A stretch of DNA of 64,000 nucleotides from Diogma glabrata. Taxonomy: Eukaryota > Arthropoda > Insecta > Diptera > Cylindrotomidae. Position numbers and translations under genes: made by a program. A model generated the notes under the pieces. The model did not search any database. It had not been told where the DNA came from and was given only the letters and a program-made list of their open reading frames with translations. The DNA is taken from NCBI GenBank assembly GCA_963693315.1, contig OY856188.1, forward strand, positions 202,938,050 to 203,002,049, written 5' to 3'. Shown here one piece after another: positions 44,599 to 54,260 of the stretch. Every line of letters starts with the position of its first letter. The stretch's first letter is position 1.

Positions 44599-44673
44599 AT
44601 CTAGTCGGCTAGCCCTGATGAGAATGATAAACTTTTTAAAGTTTAAAATTTTTTCATTGGTTCGAAACTAGAT
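44599..44673 (+). ncRNA. Hammerhead ribozyme, unit 6, sense to the host gene
   Basis: Exact repeat of unit 5 displaced by 454 bp, with the predicted cut between 44606 and 44607. Two sense copies in tandem would release a 454-nt monomer from the intron. Confidence 0.75.
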
Positions 44674-45063
44674 CGCTCTAAAATTGTATGGATTGCAAAA
44701 AGTTTCATAATTTGCACCATAATTTTTTAGATTCAGTTCTTATATTATTCTTGATGGGAGATTTTCCATCGGGGTGATGTTATATCACAAATAATTTACT
44801 GAATTAATTAAAGTTAAGCAGAACACCATATTTTACATTGAATTATGGTATATGAATGCATACACGTACATTCAAAATGATTAAACGACGACCGAATTAA
44901 CGACCATGGAGCTACATTGAACACCGGTAGCAGAAACAATTTAACTGTAAAAAACAGTTCTTGATGACCAAGTGGCGTTTCGTGTGCTTAATAGTTAAAT
45001 TTATAATGCAAAACACAAATTTAAACAAAAAAGTATTCAACAAATGTTTTAATTTTATTTCAG

Positions 45064-45252
45064 GCTCTTCGAAATTTCTACACAATTACGGTAGGCGCCA
45101 TTTTTGCAACTGCTATGATAATGCAAATTCCAAAACTAAATGTCAACGGTCATCTTAAATTATGTATGTTTGTTGCATGGGCTGCATATGGTGTTGTTCC
45201 AACATTACATTGGGTCCTTGAAATGGGTGGATTTGAAAACTCAATTGTTCGT
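45064..45252 (+). CDS. PAQR3: PAQR3-like receptor, second visible exon
   Basis: 63 codons lie between a CAG acceptor at 45061-45063 and a GTAAGT donor at 45253, phase 0 on both sides. The exon encodes LRNFYTITVGAIFATAMIM, LKLCMFVAWAAYGVVPTLHW and VLEMGGFENSIVR, which are two membrane helices. The GVVPTLHW motif is characteristic of PAQR3 in my recollection. The intron before it (41720-45063) contains the hammerhead array. Confidence 0.9.
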
Positions 45253-45576
45253 GTAAGTAATATAAATAAAACTTATTTTAAATTAATTTTATTTATCTAT
45301 TATTTTATTTCCAATCACGTTATCGTAATACAATCAATTAAATTTTAACCGTCTTTCAATAATCAAGGTCATTCCAATTAAATAATAAAAAAATAACATA
45401 AAAAGTGAAATTATGTAAGAAAGTTATAATATGTATGTTAAATAGATTCGTATTTTTTTATATCAGTTTGTAATAGTTTCTTTACCATATTTTTACATAA
45501 TAACATTTTTTGTGGTCGCATTTTATTGTTTCTTTTTGTTTTTACTTTTTTTACATTTTTTCTTAACTATTTTTAG

Positions 45577-45748
45577 CTACTTTTACCACGTGTTGCTGGA
45601 ATGTATTTACTGAGTGGTATTGCTTTTTTGATTTATATTACAAAAACACCAGAACGTTGGTTTGCTGGACATTTTGATTTCTTTGGACATTCACATAATT
45701 GGTGGCATTTCTTTGTATTAGCTGCATTATACTATTGGCATAATACAG
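45577..45748 (+). CDS. PAQR3: PAQR3-like receptor, third visible exon
   Basis: The exon follows TTTTTAG at 45570-45576 and ends in phase 1 before GTTAGT. It encodes LLLPRVAGMYLLSGIAFLIY, then KTPERWFAGHFDFFGHSHNW, and WHFFVLAALYYWHNT. The HSHNWWH segment supplies the two C-terminal His residues (H-x3-H) that bind zinc in PAQR proteins. Two membrane helices flank it. Confidence 0.92.
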
Positions 45749-46785
45749 GTTAGTTACACAAAATTTATGAAATCATTAATATATACATATTTTTCACATA
45801 TACATTTCGCGTGATTACGATCCAACTTATATATTGTTTACTTAATAGAGCAATTTGTGTATTCATTTTTGTGTAAGACTTTCAAATAATTTTTATCTCT
45901 TTTGAAACTATGATTGCACAAATCTTTGAATGTACATAAAAATTATTTTGTTAACTTTCGATTTATGCTTTCTTAAAGAGAACTTATGTAACTGCTTAAT
46001 ATAGCCAAGTTGTTATATTTTTTGTATTATTATGAATATAACATTCAAGAAACAATGTTGAAATAAGTGTTTGTCGTTTTCTTATTTTCAAATTAAACAC
46101 AGATAATTGCTACACACCTAATTTATACTGATTAATCGAAAATGAATAGACGGTTCTTAGGCCTGTTTTGTAATCAAAGTAGAGCGTTTTCCTTTCAGTA
46201 ATGTAATCTGATGTTTAAAAATTTTAATTGTAATGTGCTCCTTAAAATAATACGATTCGTTTAGGATTTTGAAACACGTTTGAAAATGTCATGACATGAT
46301 TATGTTTTATGTTTTCTTGGGTTGTTAGAGATATTAGACGAGTTATTTTCTTTTAAAGTGTGGATGAAGATCTGCAGCTGGAGAGGTAGGTGATAATAGA
46401 AAATGTATAATACCGTGAACTTTAATCTAAAGTTTAGGCTCAATCGCGTTCAAACAAGCGATCGATATTCTGACAGTTTTAACAAGTTTTATCTGATGAG
46501 CGAGCACTGACAAAGATGATTTTAGTGATTGATTTTTCAGGTGTTCCTTTTATTTAAAGAATAAAGCGTGCGTTTAACACAAGGTGGAACACATTTGGTC
46601 TCAAACTGAACAATTAACGGAATTTGAATTTGTGTATCGGTATGGAATATTTAGAAACTGATTAAAATCGTATAAAAACCAGTCGTATTAGGAAATCTTT
46701 ATTTAAAGTAAAAAAGTTGTATATATAATTTTAGCAGTGATGATAATTATAAAACAAATACTTGAAACAAGAGTGAACATTTTAT
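45749..46785. other. Start of the 16.3-kb last intron, unassigned part
   Basis: AT-rich intron sequence after the GTTAGT donor. No gene or element was recognised before the Copia LTR. Confidence 0.5.
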
Positions 46786-46898
46786 TGAAACGAACAACCG
46801 ATTGAATTAAAGAATATTTTATTAATGAAAAAACTTCAGACAAAAACATAAGCATAAAAAGCAATGCAACTAGGATTATATTATTAATTGACTCTCCA
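46786..46898 (-). repeat. Copia 3' LTR
   Basis: It matches the right LTR from AACAACCGATTGAATTAAAG through TTAATTGACTC, with small differences at the outer end. A purine-rich tract, GAAGGGGCGTAT on the minus strand, lies directly inside it (about 46899-46910) and should be the polypurine tract. Confidence 0.8.
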
Positions 46899-46925
46899 AT
46901 ACGCCCCTTCAATTAATATTCATCT

Positions 46926-47614
46926 TCATGACATGGAGCTATGTTTGATTTTGTTGAAATTCTTCGTCATGATATCTGCCATGTTCCCTTCTGATGAAAC
47001 ATATTGAAGATCAATTAATTTTTTCTCGAAAATCTCCCGTACGAAAAGAATCTTGATATCGATGTATTTTGTTCTGTTGTGATATACTGGGTTCTGAACA
47101 AGTTTGATTGCTCCAAGATTATCCTTATGAATTTTTGTAGGTTGATCAATGAACTGTGTAAGTCCAATTTCTGTTAGCATATTCCGAAGATATACAGCTT
47201 CCTTTCCAGTAGAGCAAAGGTCCATATATTTTACTTCGGTATTAATCAAGGCGATTGTAGGCTGTAATTTGCTCTCCCACGTAACTGGACCGCCAGCTAA
47301 ACAAAAAATGTAACAAGTGAAAGAACGCCTACTCTGTGTTTGACTAGCCTAATCTGCATCGCAGGAAGCGAATAGTGATTTTCCTTGCTTAACGTACGAA
47401 ATGCCATAGTCAAGTCAATGGTGTTCAGCAAATACTTAGCAGCGTGCTTTGCAGCAGTGAAGTGCTCCTTGTGAGGATTAGAATTCATCTGAGACAATTT
47501 AGAAATCGAGTGAAGAATATCCGGTCTTGTACACGGTCCAATGTGTAGGAGATATTCTATCAATGATTGATAAATAGTATTATTTACCTTATTACATTCT
47601 TCATCACACTGCAC
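46926..47614 (-). pseudogene. Copia RNase H and connection region
   Basis: Frames 47297-47614 and 46926-47249 carry IEYLLHIGPCTRPDILHSIS and SQMNSNPHKEHFTAAKHAAKYL, typical of the Copia RT-RNase H link. RNase H follows with EVKYMDLCSTGKEAVYLR, KDNLGAIKLVQNPVYHNRTK and IDIKILFVREIF. The two frames are out of register near 47250-47300. Confidence 0.85.
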
Positions 47615-47651
47615 GCACTTTGTAAGGATTGCTTTAGAATTGATTGATGTA

Positions 47652-48353
47652 CTACATATTCTTAAAGTTGAATTCTTCCAGCATTTTTCGAATAGACTGC
47701 TTCTGAGTAACTCTTACAGCTCCATTCTCCCCCTCTCTCAATACTTCCATGCCCAGAAAGTAATTGAGAGCACCTTTGTCCACACAATCAAATGTGTTCT
47801 TGATTTCTTTCTTTAGTGAGATAAGTACTTCCAGAGACTTCGAAACTACCAATTTGTCGTTGACTTAAACCACCAAAATTGTGTTGCCATTCTTCGAATT
47901 ATTTCTTACATACAAACAATTCTCAATTTTGAGTCTCTCGAAGCCCATTCAAACGAACTCCTTATGCAGCGTTTCATTCCACTCACGACCAGATTGTTTG
48001 AGTCCATATAGCGACCTTTGAAGTTTGCACACCTTTTTGGGATTTTCTTTACTCACAAAACCTTCGGGCTGTTGCATAAAGATCTCATGATGAAGTTGTC
48101 CATTCAAATATGCCCCAACCACATCTATTTGGTGAACATACATCTCCAACTCCACAGCTACTGCAAACAACAAACGAATTGTGGAGGATCGGGTGACAGA
48201 CGCAAACGTCTCTTCAAAATCAAATTCTTCCTTCTGGTTGAAACCTTTGGCTACAAGTCTGGCCTTGTACTTTTCAATACTACCATCGGAGAAACTTAAT
48301 CGCAAAGACCCATTTACATTTGATAGCCTTGAGATCTTTGGCTTATCGATCAA
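47652..48353 (-). pseudogene. Copia reverse transcriptase
   Basis: Frame 47949-48353 reads KARLVAKGFNQKEEFDFEET, RLLFAVAVELEMYVHQIDVV, GAYLNGQLHHEIFMQQPEGF and SLYGLKQSGREWN, the standard Copia RT series with the first catalytic Asp in QIDV. The YVDD box near 47860 is destroyed: the frame reads ILVV, a stop, then VND, so a stop and a D-to-N change remove activity. Frame 47652-47852 continues with SKSLEVLISLKKEI and YFLGMEVL. Confidence 0.88.
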
Positions 48354-49565
48354 AATCTAGGTATCTTTCTCTTCCAACTGTGCAATTTCTTTAGCCATTG
48401 TCTTTCTCCATAGCTCATCACGTTCTAGTGATTCCTTGAAATTTTGTGGTGTTGATAATTCAGAGTAAGCAACTGATTTGTTTACAGCAGCTACAAACTC
48501 TCCATATCTGTCAGAAACCTTCTTCGTTCGTACCGTTTTTTGACTAACCTCTGGAGTCGGAGTGTTTCGAATAACTTGATGTAGACCTTACACATTTTCT
48601 GGAACGTAATCATCTGTGCTCTCATACTCCTCTTCTCCATCCGAAGAAATTGTCTGCACCAACTCAGCATTTTGAACTTTGACTATCAATGGAAAAAATA
48701 TTAGTTCAGGTTCATTCAATTTCTTACCTTTATGTTCTGAGAATGAATTTTCAATAAACTTTACATCGCGCCTAATGTTGATCGTCTTGTTCTGCAGATT
48801 AAAACATCTATAGCTCTTAGATTGCTCGCTGATCGTACCCAACATAAATATGTTTAACACCTCTGGCTTCAAATTTTCCGTGACCTGGCTTCTTGTCCAG
48901 TGAAACAACTCTTGAACCAAACACCTTCAAATCCGTGACAACTAGCTTCACTCCAAACCATATTTCGTGAGGCGTTTTGTCTCCAAGAATCTTTGTTGGA
49001 CTTCTGTATCTTAGGGAGACTGCTGTGTTGATTGCTTCCACCCACAGAAACATGGGTACACCGGACTGCAACATCATGCATCGAACCATGTCTAAGGTCG
49101 TTCTGTTCCCTCGCTCAGCAACTCCGTTCTGTTGTGGAGCATAGGGAATGGTAAGCTCTCGCCGGATGCTACTATTTTCAAGATGCTTCGTGAATCCTTC
49201 AATTAAAAACTCACCGCCATTGTCAGTTCAAATCGCTTTTACACGTTTGCCACAATGATTTTCGGCAAAAAAATGGAAAACTTTGAACTTTTCGAGAGCC
49301 TGCGACTTCGTCTTCCAAAAATATACGAACTTCATACGTGAGTAATCAGCAGTTGTTTGAAAAAAGTAATTCGATCCACACTTCTCATCAGTCCACATAG
49401 ATCTGCATGGACAATCTCCAACAACTCCGTACTTCTTGGTTTACTTTCTTTTGGAAATGGTTTTTTAACAATCTTTCCTTTCATGCAAATTTCACACTGC
49501 AAATCCGAACCGGGATCCGCAAAATCCAAGCCATCGAACATATTTTTGTTCTTCAAATCTTTCAA
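48354..49565 (-). pseudogene. Copia integrase
   Basis: The minus strand carries the remnant of the HHCC finger ending LQCEICMKGK (49332-49565) and VHADLCGLM with the first catalytic Asp. Near 49170-49230 it reads TDNGGEFLIEGF (second Asp), and PYAPQQNGVAERGNR with the Glu lies near 49110-49160. MMLQSGVPMFLWVEAINTAV, KTPHEIWFGVK and FGSRVVSLDKKPGHGKFEA follow in 48817-49089. The spacer 48588-48920 is the variable linker to RT. Frames change several times and the finger's second His appears to be Cys. Confidence 0.85.
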
Positions 49566-49715
49566 GCTTCTAACATTTAGACACCCGTACCTATCATGCT
49601 ATTTTCGTAGATCAAATCCACTTCTGACAGCTCCCAATATTTGTTTCTTTACTTTGTATGCGCACAAATCATCTTCTCTAAAACCTCTGAGAATCAGTTT
49701 TTTTTATCATTTCTT

Positions 49716-50018
49716 TTAAAGTTCATTGTGTCGAATGATGACCTTCAATCCACCTGCAGTCATTTTAGGTATCGATAGGAAATTCAGCTTCGCATCTGGG
49801 ATGTAATGGACATTCTTCAACTCAATACTTCCATATTCGGTTTCAAGAATGACTCTTCTTATTCCTTCAGCTTTCACGGAACTGCCATCTGCCAATGTCA
49901 ATTTGTCCGAGATTGGATTAATTTCAGAAAACATCTCATTTTTGCAGCATACATAGCACGTAGCGCCACTAGCGAATATCCAGGTGTTGTCCCTATTCTC
50001 TTTGAATGCGCAGAACAA
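49716..50018 (-). pseudogene. Copia protease with catalytic Asp lost
   Basis: The frame reads DNTWIFASGATCYVC where Copia proteases have WIxDSGAT. The catalytic Asp is replaced by Ala. SDKLTLADGSSVKAEGIRRV and IELKNVHYIPDAKLNFLSI follow, typical of the family. The protein would be catalytically dead even where the frame is open. Confidence 0.85.
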
Positions 50019-50072
50019 TCCGAAATATGTCTTGTTCGCAGATTCTGTTGCTTTCTTCTTCTCGTTTGATGG

Positions 50073-50700
50073 ACAATTTTTGGAAAAATGTCCAGTTTTA
50101 TGACACTTGAAACATTTCAGCGGTTTTTATTTTCTTTCGAAGAATTTTCACGTTTCTGGTAAAAAAACTCTTTCGTCCTTCGAAACCTCAGAGTTCCTCC
50201 TTATTGATTCCTCAATCAACTTATTCTTTATCGAATTCAATGGTTGAATTTTGCAACTTTGAAATTTTCGTAGCTTTTCGGTAAAGCGTTCAACAGAATA
50301 CTCGCTAAAAGCCCTTCAGAAAGATGTTCGTCGAAAATCTTGATTCGTCCAACAAGATCAAAAAACGTCTTCAGGAACTCTGTCATTTTCGTTCCATCTT
50401 CCATTTTAATTGTCAACAATTGAGTTGTTAACATCATCACCGTTGCAGGAACCTTTGACTCAAATACTTCGATCAGCTTATCCCATGCTCCATTTGTAGT
50501 TTCGCATTCGGATATATTACATAATTGTGACGGCTTCAAGCAAAGCGTGATGGTGGCTAACGCTTTAGCATCATTCGTATCCCAATCTTTTTCCTTGGGA
50601 TTGGCTGCATCTTTAGTGTACTTACACATGTCGTTGTGGATGAGCACCGAACTCGTCTGATTTTTTCAAGATGGAAAATTTTCACCGTCCAACTTTTGAA
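50073..50700 (-). pseudogene. Copia gag with zinc knuckle
   Basis: The 50237-50647 frame contains KALATITLCLKPSQLCNISE, AWDKLIEVFESK and MTEFLKTFFDLVGRI, typical of Copia Gag. A CCHC knuckle CFKCHKTGHFSKNC is encoded near 50073-50113 after frame changes. The N-terminus near 50690 begins MENFPS and then meets a stop. Confidence 0.85.
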
Positions 50701-50737
50701 TAGCGTATAACGAGGACATTCAGTTACTGTTTAATTT

Positions 50738-50763
50738 ATTTCCGGGACCTGGGCGTATAACCT
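50738..50763 (-). promoter_or_regulatory. Copia primer binding site, initiator tRNA-Met half-molecule type
   Basis: Immediately inside the 5' LTR the minus strand reads AGGTTATACGCCCAGGTCC. This resembles the internal, anticodon-region initiator tRNA site used by Drosophila copia, with two or three changes. Confidence 0.65.
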
Positions 50764-50765
50764 AT

Positions 50766-50875
50766 TGGAACAACCGATTGAATTAAAGAATATTTTATTA
50801 ATGAAAAAACTTCAGATAAAAAACATAAGCATAAAAAGCAATGCAACTAGGATTATATTATTAATTGACTCTTCA
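50766..50875 (-). repeat. Copia 5' LTR
   Basis: The plus-strand sequence starts TGGAACAACCGATTG and ends GACTCTTCA, TG..CA bounded. It matches 46786-46898. Confidence 0.8.
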
Positions 50876-52180
50876 ACCCATTTAACTAAAAGTTAAAGTT
50901 GTTCTAATTAGAAATATTGTGTTTACTATTATCGACGCTGTGTTTTGTCTGAAAATTTTTCCATAATAACCCATTGGAAATTTTGGAACTATAGAAAAAA
51001 ATATTCTAGTTGAAAATGGTTGTTATTTGTAGCAATGGATAGGTAAACAATAAATCTTATGATGACATAGGCCAATATTTCATAATAAGATAAATGAAAT
51101 AAAAATAAAGAGATAAAAAGCAATGTTGTTAATTAATTTGCAGGAACAAAACTAAAATGGGTCTACCAATAATCCAGTTAGTGGCATAATTCTTGATCAT
51201 CGTTAGCTGCCTTACCTGACCGCTTTTTAATTTTAAAATCAGGATGGTGATAATTTCTTTGTTTCATTTTTTGAACAACCTTGACTTTAAATTTTTATAG
51301 AGTAAACAATAAAATTGGACAAGCTGTATTTTTCAAAAGCCATAATGACATCAATGGTCACATTTGCAATACGGCTTTTTTATTTTGTAGTTTTTGATCC
51401 TGTGTATTCCTATTTGTACCTATCCACCGTGCAAGACAAACGATTTAAGAGGTAGTAAAACTACGAGGAATTTCCACCTTATTACCAATTATATTTTAAC
51501 ACTCAAGATTAGATGCCCACAAAAAAATATGCTGGGACGAAGTACAACAATCATTAAAAAGAGGATAGATGTATGTTTTGGTCGAAATTTTTTTAATGGA
51601 TGTGGGAACGAAGATTATTGATTGTATCCCTAACATTCATATCTCCTCAAAGACTCAAACGATTGCCTTCATTAATCGTTTTGCCAAAAAAGCACTGAAA
51701 ACTAAAATCAACAAAAATTGTTCATCACAACAACGACTTAAGATACTGTACCTAGACTATGGTATAAAAATGATAAAATATAATAAGGTTTAAAAAACTT
51801 ACAAGCTGTATACAGCAATTACTTAAGAGCGTGTATCAACATTACTCATTGCCTAATCAACAATACTATCTCCTTTCACTCAATATGCGGATATGCGCAT
51901 TAGGAAATCGCGATCAAATACAACACAGCAATCGTTAATAAACAAACATTTACTCAGCTAAAACAGAAGATAATAAAAATCTGCTCTGCCTCGAACTCAA
52001 GAATTTGTTGTGCTACCACGCCGATATATTTAAACACATCCCAATTTTTATTTAGCGTATGGTTTTTCTTTGTGATACATAAACATAACAAATTAAAATT
52101 AATAAAATTTTAAAACATAACATGAATACACATTAAATGAGCTTACGATGGATTTGATTGCGCGTTCTATAGTTAAAATC
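50876..52180. other. Intronic sequence with an unassigned dispersed repeat
   Basis: 51033-51095 resembles 6910-6995. The plus-strand frame 51569-51793 contains IDCIPNIHISSKTQTIAFIN but no family was recognised. The remainder is AT-rich and non-coding. Confidence 0.4.
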
Positions 52181-52725
52181 GTCCCTGAACCCATGCCGAT
52201 TTCATGTTCCATTCCGATTACCTAATATTTTATACTTCGTGAGGCGCCTGTCCTTGACGAGCCCGAAAACTTTTGTTCTGCGATTTCAAATCGGCCGCTT
52301 TTTCGTTCGGCAAGCTCCGAAAAATGCTGATTGCTCGCGATCTTGTAAATAAAAAGCACATTTTTTTTTTTTAACTGTAGGGGTTGGAAATTTGTTATAG
52401 AACACGAGAATTCACTTGTCCGACTAAAATCTGTCCGACAACTGACATTTTGGTATGTTTAGGTTGTCGAACTAGACAAAAGCAGACAAGTTTTTTTCGG
52501 ACGTGGTTACCCTCGTGTTCTAAATCAAATTTTCAACCCCCATAGTTAAAGAAAAAATTGCAAGATCCCGGGCAATCGGCAACTTTCGGAGCTTGCCAAA
52601 CGAAAAAGCGGCCGAATCAAGAAAAATGGCAGAACAAAAATTTTCGGACTCGGCAAGGACAGGCGCCTCACGAAGTATAAAATATGTGTTAATCATCACA
52701 TTAAATCGGCGTGGACCCAGGGACT
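52181..52725. mobile_element. Foldback element, copy 2 (both ends present)
   Basis: The left end GTCCCTGAACCCATGCCGAT and right end ATCGGCGTGGACCCAGGGAC are inverted. The arms share ATTTTATACTTCGTGAGGCG, CTGTCCTTGACGAGC and TTTTCGTTCGGCAAGC with copy 1 at 7345-7842. Arms are about 200 bp with about 130 bp of asymmetric centre. No transposase is present. Confidence 0.8.
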
Positions 52726-52783
52726 AAAAGGGAAAATGTTAAATATGGGAGCATTGGGCATTATTAAATTTGATTTTTGAACA

Positions 52784-53370
52784 TTAGATATTTACATCGA
52801 GTGATTCTATCCATGCAACTACATCAGGAGTGACCAAATGGATGTCTGAGATGTCGCCAATGTATCGTCTAGTTGGACACACAGTTGCAATGTGTTTTAT
52901 GGTTTGTTGTGGAGCTCCGCAGTCACATTGAGGAGACTCAGAAATACCCCACTTGTAGAAATAGTCAGCACAACGTCTATGATTTACTCTTATTCGGTTT
53001 AGTGTAGTCCAGGAATGACGTGGCAGATCGAAACCGGGCTGGGTAGAAGTCGGGTTAGTAATAGAAAGGCCAGGTGTGTTGTAATGATTCCAGGAGGTAT
53101 TCCAGGCATACAAGATATTAAAATCAGTTGCCAGCAGGTTGCTGGCAGTTTTTTGGGAAGCTTTCTTGACTTCAATCGACAACGAGTGTGGTCACCGTAA
53201 TATTCGTGCAAGGGTAACGTGATGTTGTTGGATACCTTTTTATGTTCGCACATGAGCGTATCCGAGCGTCTGAGTGCAGTTGGAGCGATATTGCTTAACA
53301 CAGCGAGCCAAGGTAAAAGAGTGGATCTGATAGTACTATAAATGTGGCTCTCAGCCTTATTACAAATTAA
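52784..53370 (-). pseudogene. Non-LTR retrotransposon C-terminal domain
   Basis: On the minus strand, LPWLAVLSNIAPTALRR, EHKKVSNNITLPLHEYYGD and RLKSRKLP (52999-53360) are followed after a frameshift by LPRHSWTTLNRIRVNHRRCA, SPQCDCGAPQQTIKHIATVC and ESLDVNI (52784-53182). The CDCGAPQQT..HI..C motif is the post-RT/RNase H end of I or Jockey-type elements. It is 5' truncated near 53370. Confidence 0.85.
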
Positions 53371-53504
53371 AATGCACTTCATTAAAATATTTTATATTTT
53401 CAAAATAAAATAACTTATTTATTTTTTACTTTTGTACATTAATTATTTCATAAAAAGTTAAACAAATTTTATTTTTATAACTTGAATTTATTCAATTATA
53501 ATTG

Positions 53505-53781
53505 GGTGATTTTTTTAACCTGAAACTATGAATCGAACAAAATTTTTTAGTCAAATCGTACGTACTTTTAGCCGTAGAATCCGTATCTGCAATAAAAATT
53601 TGGGGTTCCTATTTTAGATTCCAAGCTACCCCCGCCCACCTACAAAGATGGGGGGTGGGGGACCATTTTTTTGCACTAATGTATTTCCCCCGCGGAATGA
53701 TTAAATTTTGATTATCGACATTTTTTCCGTAGAGTGCTTATTTTTCGAGATATTTGAAAGTTTCAGGTTAAAAAAATCACC
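53505..53781. mobile_element. MITE with perfect 22-bp terminal inverted repeats
   Basis: GGTGATTTTTTTAACCTGAA..C at 53505-53526 is matched exactly by its complement at 53760-53781. The 277-bp element is non-coding and contains a G-rich stretch (GATGGGGGGTGGGGGACC near 53647). No target duplication is evident. Confidence 0.8.
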
Positions 53782-53999
53782 TTTACTAAACATTCCAATG
53801 AAAATGTAAAAGCAGAATGATTCTATATTAATTTTTTATTTCATTTTGAAATTCTAAATACGATAGTATTTGTTTTATCAAACAGCTACCGAATTTAGAA
53901 TAGGCGAGATGACATCATTTTATTATATATTTAAATCCACTAACACAAGTAAAATATATAATGGCTTTTTGTGTTAATAAAAAATCCTCCCCGTTACAT

Positions 54000-54260
54000 T
54001 GTTGATATTTTCTTCTTTTATAATCAAAAATAAAAATATGGAGGGGCTGAAATCTCACAGTTCTGAGATATCAAGACTTCGGTCTGGGTTAAGGATTTTT
54101 ATATAGTTTTCGGCAAAAAACTTTTATGAGGACGTGGTTTTTAGTTTTGGGCAGCGATGTATATCAAACATAACTCTTTGTTAAAGTACAAGTATTTTTA
54201 TCTCTGTTTAAAAATTTATTAAAAAACTAACACGAAACATCAATACGTTGCCGGAAAATT
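54000..54260. mobile_element. Second copy of the 19412-20340 family (reverse orientation)
   Basis: The blocks GATATCAAGACTTCGGTCTG, GATTTTTATATAGTTTTCGG and TTTTTAGTTTTGGGCAGC correspond in reverse to 20205-20325. CAATACGTTGCCGGAAAATT matches 19340 in reverse. It ends at the minisatellite. Confidence 0.6.

Larger units (their letters stand above)
42019..44818. mobile_element. 454-bp unit array, four direct plus two inverted copies, each with a hammerhead ribozyme
   Basis: Forward units start at 42027, 42481, 42935 and 43389, exactly 454 bp apart. A 12-bp start of a fifth unit (43843-43854) abuts inverted units starting at 43855 and about 44310, then a partial unit ending near 44809. Copies differ by single bases only. 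The whole array is flanked by the direct repeat TTAAAGTTAAG (42019-42029 and 44808-44818), which looks like a target duplication of 9-11 bp. No protein is encoded. Each complete unit holds a hammerhead core on the strand that is plus in the inverted units. This organisation matches retrozyme or self-cleaving satellite insertions. It occupies the intron between PAQR3 exons 41156-41719 and 45064-45252. Confidence 0.9.
46786..50875 (-). mobile_element. Decayed Copia (Ty1/copia) retrotransposon with very short LTRs
   Basis: Near-identical LTRs of about 110 bp bound the element (46786-46898 and 50766-50875). The minus-strand order is gag, protease, integrase, RT, RNase H; integrase before RT defines Ty1/copia. 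Many frameshifts and stops occur. The LTRs are unusually short and no convincing target duplication was seen. It lies in antisense in the last PAQR3 intron. Confidence 0.88.

Noticed and set aside
42027..44809. CRISPR-like or ordinary satellite array
   Set aside because: Units are 454 bp with no spacer structure, partly inverted, and each contains a ribozyme core. The context is an animal intron.
46485..46510. CTGATGAGCGAG as another hammerhead core
   Set aside because: The CTGATGAG box is present but no GAAA with complementary stem III follows at a plausible distance.
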